Shown: piece by piece, positions 61,684 to 64,000 of the stretch
How positions within the stretch are numbered: the first letter of the stretch is position 1
Layout of the letters: each line of letters begins with the position of its first letter
Assembly (NCBI GenBank): GCA_024363285.1
Contig: AP024710.1
Location: 3,442,001-3,506,000, forward strand
From: Leptolinea sp. HRD-7
Lineage (GTDB): Bacteria > Chloroflexota > Anaerolineae > Anaerolineales > Anaerolineaceae
Reading direction: 5' to 3'
DNA: 64,000 nucleotides
Position numbers and translations under genes: made by a program
Notes under the pieces: model-generated
Told to the model about the DNA's origin: nothing
Databases searched by the model: none
Seen by the model: the letters and a program-made list of their open reading frames with translations, nothing else

Positions 61684-62580
61684 ATGACTGACCAGACCCC
61701 ACAAAACCGTTTCCGTTTTCAATCGAGAGCCGTTTTGTGGGGTCTGATCGTTGTATATACCCTGCTGATACCCAACGCGATCTACGTGTACCGGTTCATT
61801 GAAGCCCGCTTCGGTCTGGTGTTTGCCGGCAAGATTCCGTTGGTCATTGTGTCAGTACTGGGCATCGGCTATGTGGCCTACCTCTGGCGCACCAGGCTGG
61901 GCTGGAAGAAAGCGCTGTACCTTATCCCCTGCGCGGTCATCGCGCTGGCTATCTTCCGGTTGGAAGGCAACCCGAACAAACACATCCATATCCCGGAATA
62001 CATACTGATGGCCTGGCTGGTGTACGCCGCGCTTAAAAAGGATTATCGCGGAGGCGGTATGTTGATCCTGGTATTCGTGCTGGCATCCATGCTGGGTGTG
62101 GTGGACGAGCTGGAACAGGGCATCCACCCGGGCCGCACCTACGGCTGGACAGACATGCTGGTCAACACCTCATCCGCACTGATGGGGGTATTCACCATCC
62201 TGGGGCTGACGGACTACCATGCCGATAGCTGGGAGTGGACCGACCGGTTGAAAAAACAAAAAGCCCTTATTGGTCTGATCCTGTTCGGCGCGGTTGGCGC
62301 GGTATTGATGTGCGTCAAACTATTTGAGGTTCAGTCCGCCGGCGGGACGATCAGGGAAGTCTACCCGGTCTGGCAGGTTATCTCGAATGTCAGCTATACC
62401 CTGTTGGCTGCCGGTCTATTTGCCCGGTCCAGAAAACAGCGCAATTATCCGGTAGATGATCAAATCGAAGTCGACTCGCTGAAATCAGCCCGGTTATGGG
62501 TATGGCCGGTGGTAATTATTCTCATATATATGCATGTGTTAATAACGGTTGTTTATTTCTCAGGAATCACATTTAAATAA
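61684..62580 (+). CDS. VanZ-like membrane protein
   Basis: 298 residues from ATG at 61684; a frame starting at 61642 lies inside the tRNA and is rejected. Seven or eight transmembrane helices. The VanZ-like core is IPEYILMAWLVYAALKK...VDELEQGIHPGRTYGWTDMLVN (Asp-Glu, Gln and Asp positions conserved). VanZ proteins lower teicoplanin sensitivity, but the superfamily's ordinary function is unknown. Seven nt after the tRNA. Confidence 0.86.
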   Translation: MTDQTPQNRFRFQSRAVLWGLIVVYTLLIPNAIYVYRFIEARFGLVFAGKIPLVIVSVLGIGYVAYLWRTRLGWKKALYLIPCAVIALAIFRLEGNPNKHIHIPEYILMAWLVYAALKKDYRGGGMLILVFVLASMLGVVDELEQGIHPGRTYGWTDMLVNTSSALMGVFTILGLTDYHADSWEWTDRLKKQKALIGLILFGAVGAVLMCVKLFEVQSAGGTIREVYPVWQVISNVSYTLLAAGLFARSRKQRNYPVDDQIEVDSLKSARLWVWPVVIILIYMHVLITVVYFSGITFK

Positions 62581-62583
62581 ACA

Positions 62584-63720
62584 TCAATAGATCGCCATCA
62601 ATCCTTCGCCAAAAACCAGCAGAACCAGCCACAACAGGCTGAACCGCAGCGCCTTTGACGAGCCTTCCAGCGCGCCGTAATCCACTACAGCCGCCACCAA
62701 CCCGATGACCATGCGGATCAATCCCGGCGGGTTGAGCACGTTCGATGTGGGCAGGAAAGGGAAGATCAGGCTGTTCAGCAGCAGTATCCACGTCCCCGCG
62801 CCGAACCTGCGCAGAAAAAGGTTGCGCACTCCGCTGACAATCCCCGCGGTAGCGGGGATCAGCGCCACAGCCAGAACAAAGATGGAAAAGAATATGAAGA
62901 TCAGGGTTTCATCCGTGTGGTAGCCCCACCAGCCGTGGTACGGGATCCATTCGAAAGCCGTGGCGGAAGCACCACCAGAACTCACACCCCACTTCCCCAA
63001 CCAATTGAAAAGAACAATCTGCCACGCGGCAAACGGCGCCAGCACAGCCAGTCCCCAGGCAGCGCCTTTTAGCCACTTCCTGTTATGGAAAATCAAAGAC
63101 AGCGCGCAGGCCGCCGGGAAGAGCAATGTCAACTCGCGGGTTAGCGCGGCCAGAGCGAAAAGCACACCGCTCCATCCATACTTGCGGCGCGAAAAAAACA
63201 ACACACCCCATTGCGCCAGCGCGAACGCCAGCGGTTCGGTGAGGTCAAGGCGAAGGGAAAGCATCTGCCCGGTGAACAGCCCGAACGCCAGCGCGAACCA
63301 GCGGTTTTTGCCGTGTCCGGTCAGGATCAGTTCTGTTGCCAGCGTTCCGAGTGCCAGACCGGCAATATTGATGACGATCATCATCCACGGGATGACTATC
63401 GGGTTACCGAGGCTTAACAGGCGGGCGGACAGCGGGTAGACAATGCGCTGGTAGCGGTACGCCGGGATATCCAGATAGGGTGAAGCCTCCAGCGGGTTGA
63501 TGGCGATCTGGTAGGCAAACTGTCCGTCATACCCCAGTCCGCTTACCCCGTGAACAGGGTCGTATTGCCGGCCGATGACCACAAAGGCCATCGGGTTCCA
63601 CTGGTTTTGTGCTAATGTGAACAGGCAATATGCAATAGAGATGGTCAGAACAACCATCCAAGAGTTTATCAAACTTACTTTCGTGTTATGGATGTTTTTC
63701 AGCGTTTTCTTCATTCCCAT
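62584..63720 (-). CDS. GT-C fold membrane glycosyltransferase-like protein
   Basis: 378 residues with about nine transmembrane helices; ATG at 63720, with a second ATG at 63714. The first outer loop contains GYDGQFAYQIA and AYRYQRIVYPL, a pattern of bacterial polyprenyl-phosphate-dependent GT-C proteins. Its tail is 3 nt from the convergent VanZ-like gene. Sugar and acceptor unknown. Confidence 0.8.
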   Translation of the reverse strand: MGMKKTLKNIHNTKVSLINSWMVVLTISIAYCLFTLAQNQWNPMAFVVIGRQYDPVHGVSGLGYDGQFAYQIAINPLEASPYLDIPAYRYQRIVYPLSARLLSLGNPIVIPWMMIVINIAGLALGTLATELILTGHGKNRWFALAFGLFTGQMLSLRLDLTEPLAFALAQWGVLFFSRRKYGWSGVLFALAALTRELTLLFPAACALSLIFHNRKWLKGAAWGLAVLAPFAAWQIVLFNWLGKWGVSSGGASATAFEWIPYHGWWGYHTDETLIFIFFSIFVLAVALIPATAGIVSGVRNLFLRRFGAGTWILLLNSLIFPFLPTSNVLNPPGLIRMVIGLVAAVVDYGALEGSSKALRFSLLWLVLLVFGEGLMAIY

Positions 63721-63820
63721 GGAATGATTTTACCGGATACTTTCGATGCGTATTTGAAACTTCGTTTCAGGCAAACGTGAGTAGAATAAACCTATATTAT
63801 TCCGGACAGGTTGAATTCAT

Positions 63821-64000
63821 TTGAAATCCCTGAAATCCACTCCCATCATTGTCCATTCAATCAAACAATTCTTTCAGGAATACGGACTGTTACTGGCCAT
63901 TTTGCTGACAGGCCTTACTCTTCGCTTCTACCGCCTGGGTGACAATTGTCTGGGTTTTGACGAAGTTGGCGTTTCGTATGTGACCAAAGCACAAACATTG
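63821..64000 (+). CDS. GT39-type membrane glycosyltransferase, N-terminal part (3' partial)
   Basis: Open frame from TTG at 63821 to the window edge, 60 residues so far; a stop 7 nt upstream fixes the start region. One transmembrane helix is followed by LRFYRLGDNCLGFDEVGVS, the Asp-Glu loop of protein O-mannosyltransferase-like (GT39/PMT_2) enzymes. ACAGG is a weak ribosome site. It is divergent from the preceding membrane glycosyltransferase. Confidence 0.7.
   Translation, partial: MKSLKSTPIIVHSIKQFFQEYGLLLAILLTGLTLRFYRLGDNCLGFDEVGVSYVTKAQTL

Noticed and set aside
1-64000. CRISPR arrays, prophage, integrase or IS transposase genes
   Set aside because: No regularly spaced direct repeats and no recognisable transposase, integrase or phage structural gene were seen.

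Overview
The window reads as a chromosomal stretch of a free-living bacterium, most likely a Chloroflexota of the Anaerolineae type. This is inference from gene content: a parAB cluster beside two histidine kinases and an orphan CpaF, an FhaA/FhaB pair near a RodA-PBP gene, RecG with a long N-terminal extension, a radical SAM/DUF2344 pair, and short GC-rich palindromic repeats between genes. No rRNA, CRISPR array, phage or transposase gene was seen. Two tRNAs are present.

Layout. 1-3440: a heterodimeric ABC exporter (first gene cut by the window edge). 3586-6540: a multi-GAF diguanylate cyclase. 6601-8496: a CASTOR/POLLUX-like ion channel. 8632-15243 (minus strand): a seven-gene operon for an apparently complete eukaryote-like ubiquitin-type conjugation pathway. 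In transcription order it is a GntR-HTH/E1 fusion, a membrane RING-like protein, a Ubl-E2 fusion, a free Ubl ending in glycine, a JAMM peptidase, a membrane FHA protein and a membrane VWA protein. It has its own promoter with nested palindromes and ends at a clear terminator. This is the most unusual system in the window. 15444-15518: a CAU tRNA. 15559-18375: a divergent beta-glucosidase/MFS sugar module. 18458-20282: an ABC-F gene with a leader that looks like ribosome-mediated attenuation (six-codon upstream ORF, terminator, SD-pairing arm). 

20369-32322: radC, a PilZ protein, a zinc-ribbon membrane protein, a PfkB kinase, parA, parB, two sensor kinases, an OmpR-type regulator, an unknown protein, CpaF ATPase, double-XRE, TPR, GNAT and DsbA-like genes, mostly overlapping or tightly spaced. 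32378-36213 (minus): DUF554, PduO-type cobalamin adenosyltransferase, an unknown protein, an oligopeptide-type binding protein and SecG. 36275-43498: PHP phosphoesterase, YbaK deacylase, FhaA-like and FhaB-like proteins, methyltransferase, MTA phosphorylase, and a SEDS (RodA/FtsW) protein fused to a penicillin-binding domain whose catalytic motifs are all lost. 

43512-57471: tyrS, a TIGR01777 epimerase, recG, coaD, a coiled-coil protein, a TetR-controlled ABC transporter, a lipoprotein with an M23-like degenerate domain, lon and folC. 57583-64000: DUF503, an SDR, a radical SAM/DUF2344 pair, tRNA-Arg(CCG), a VanZ-like protein and two GT-C-type membrane glycosyltransferases, the last cut by the window end. 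Between genes at 49.6 kb and 58.7-58.9 kb lie palindromic repeat elements.

Where start codons were chosen against a longer frame, a Shine-Dalgarno match decided it, as stated per gene. All functional calls come from motifs read by eye; no database search was run.
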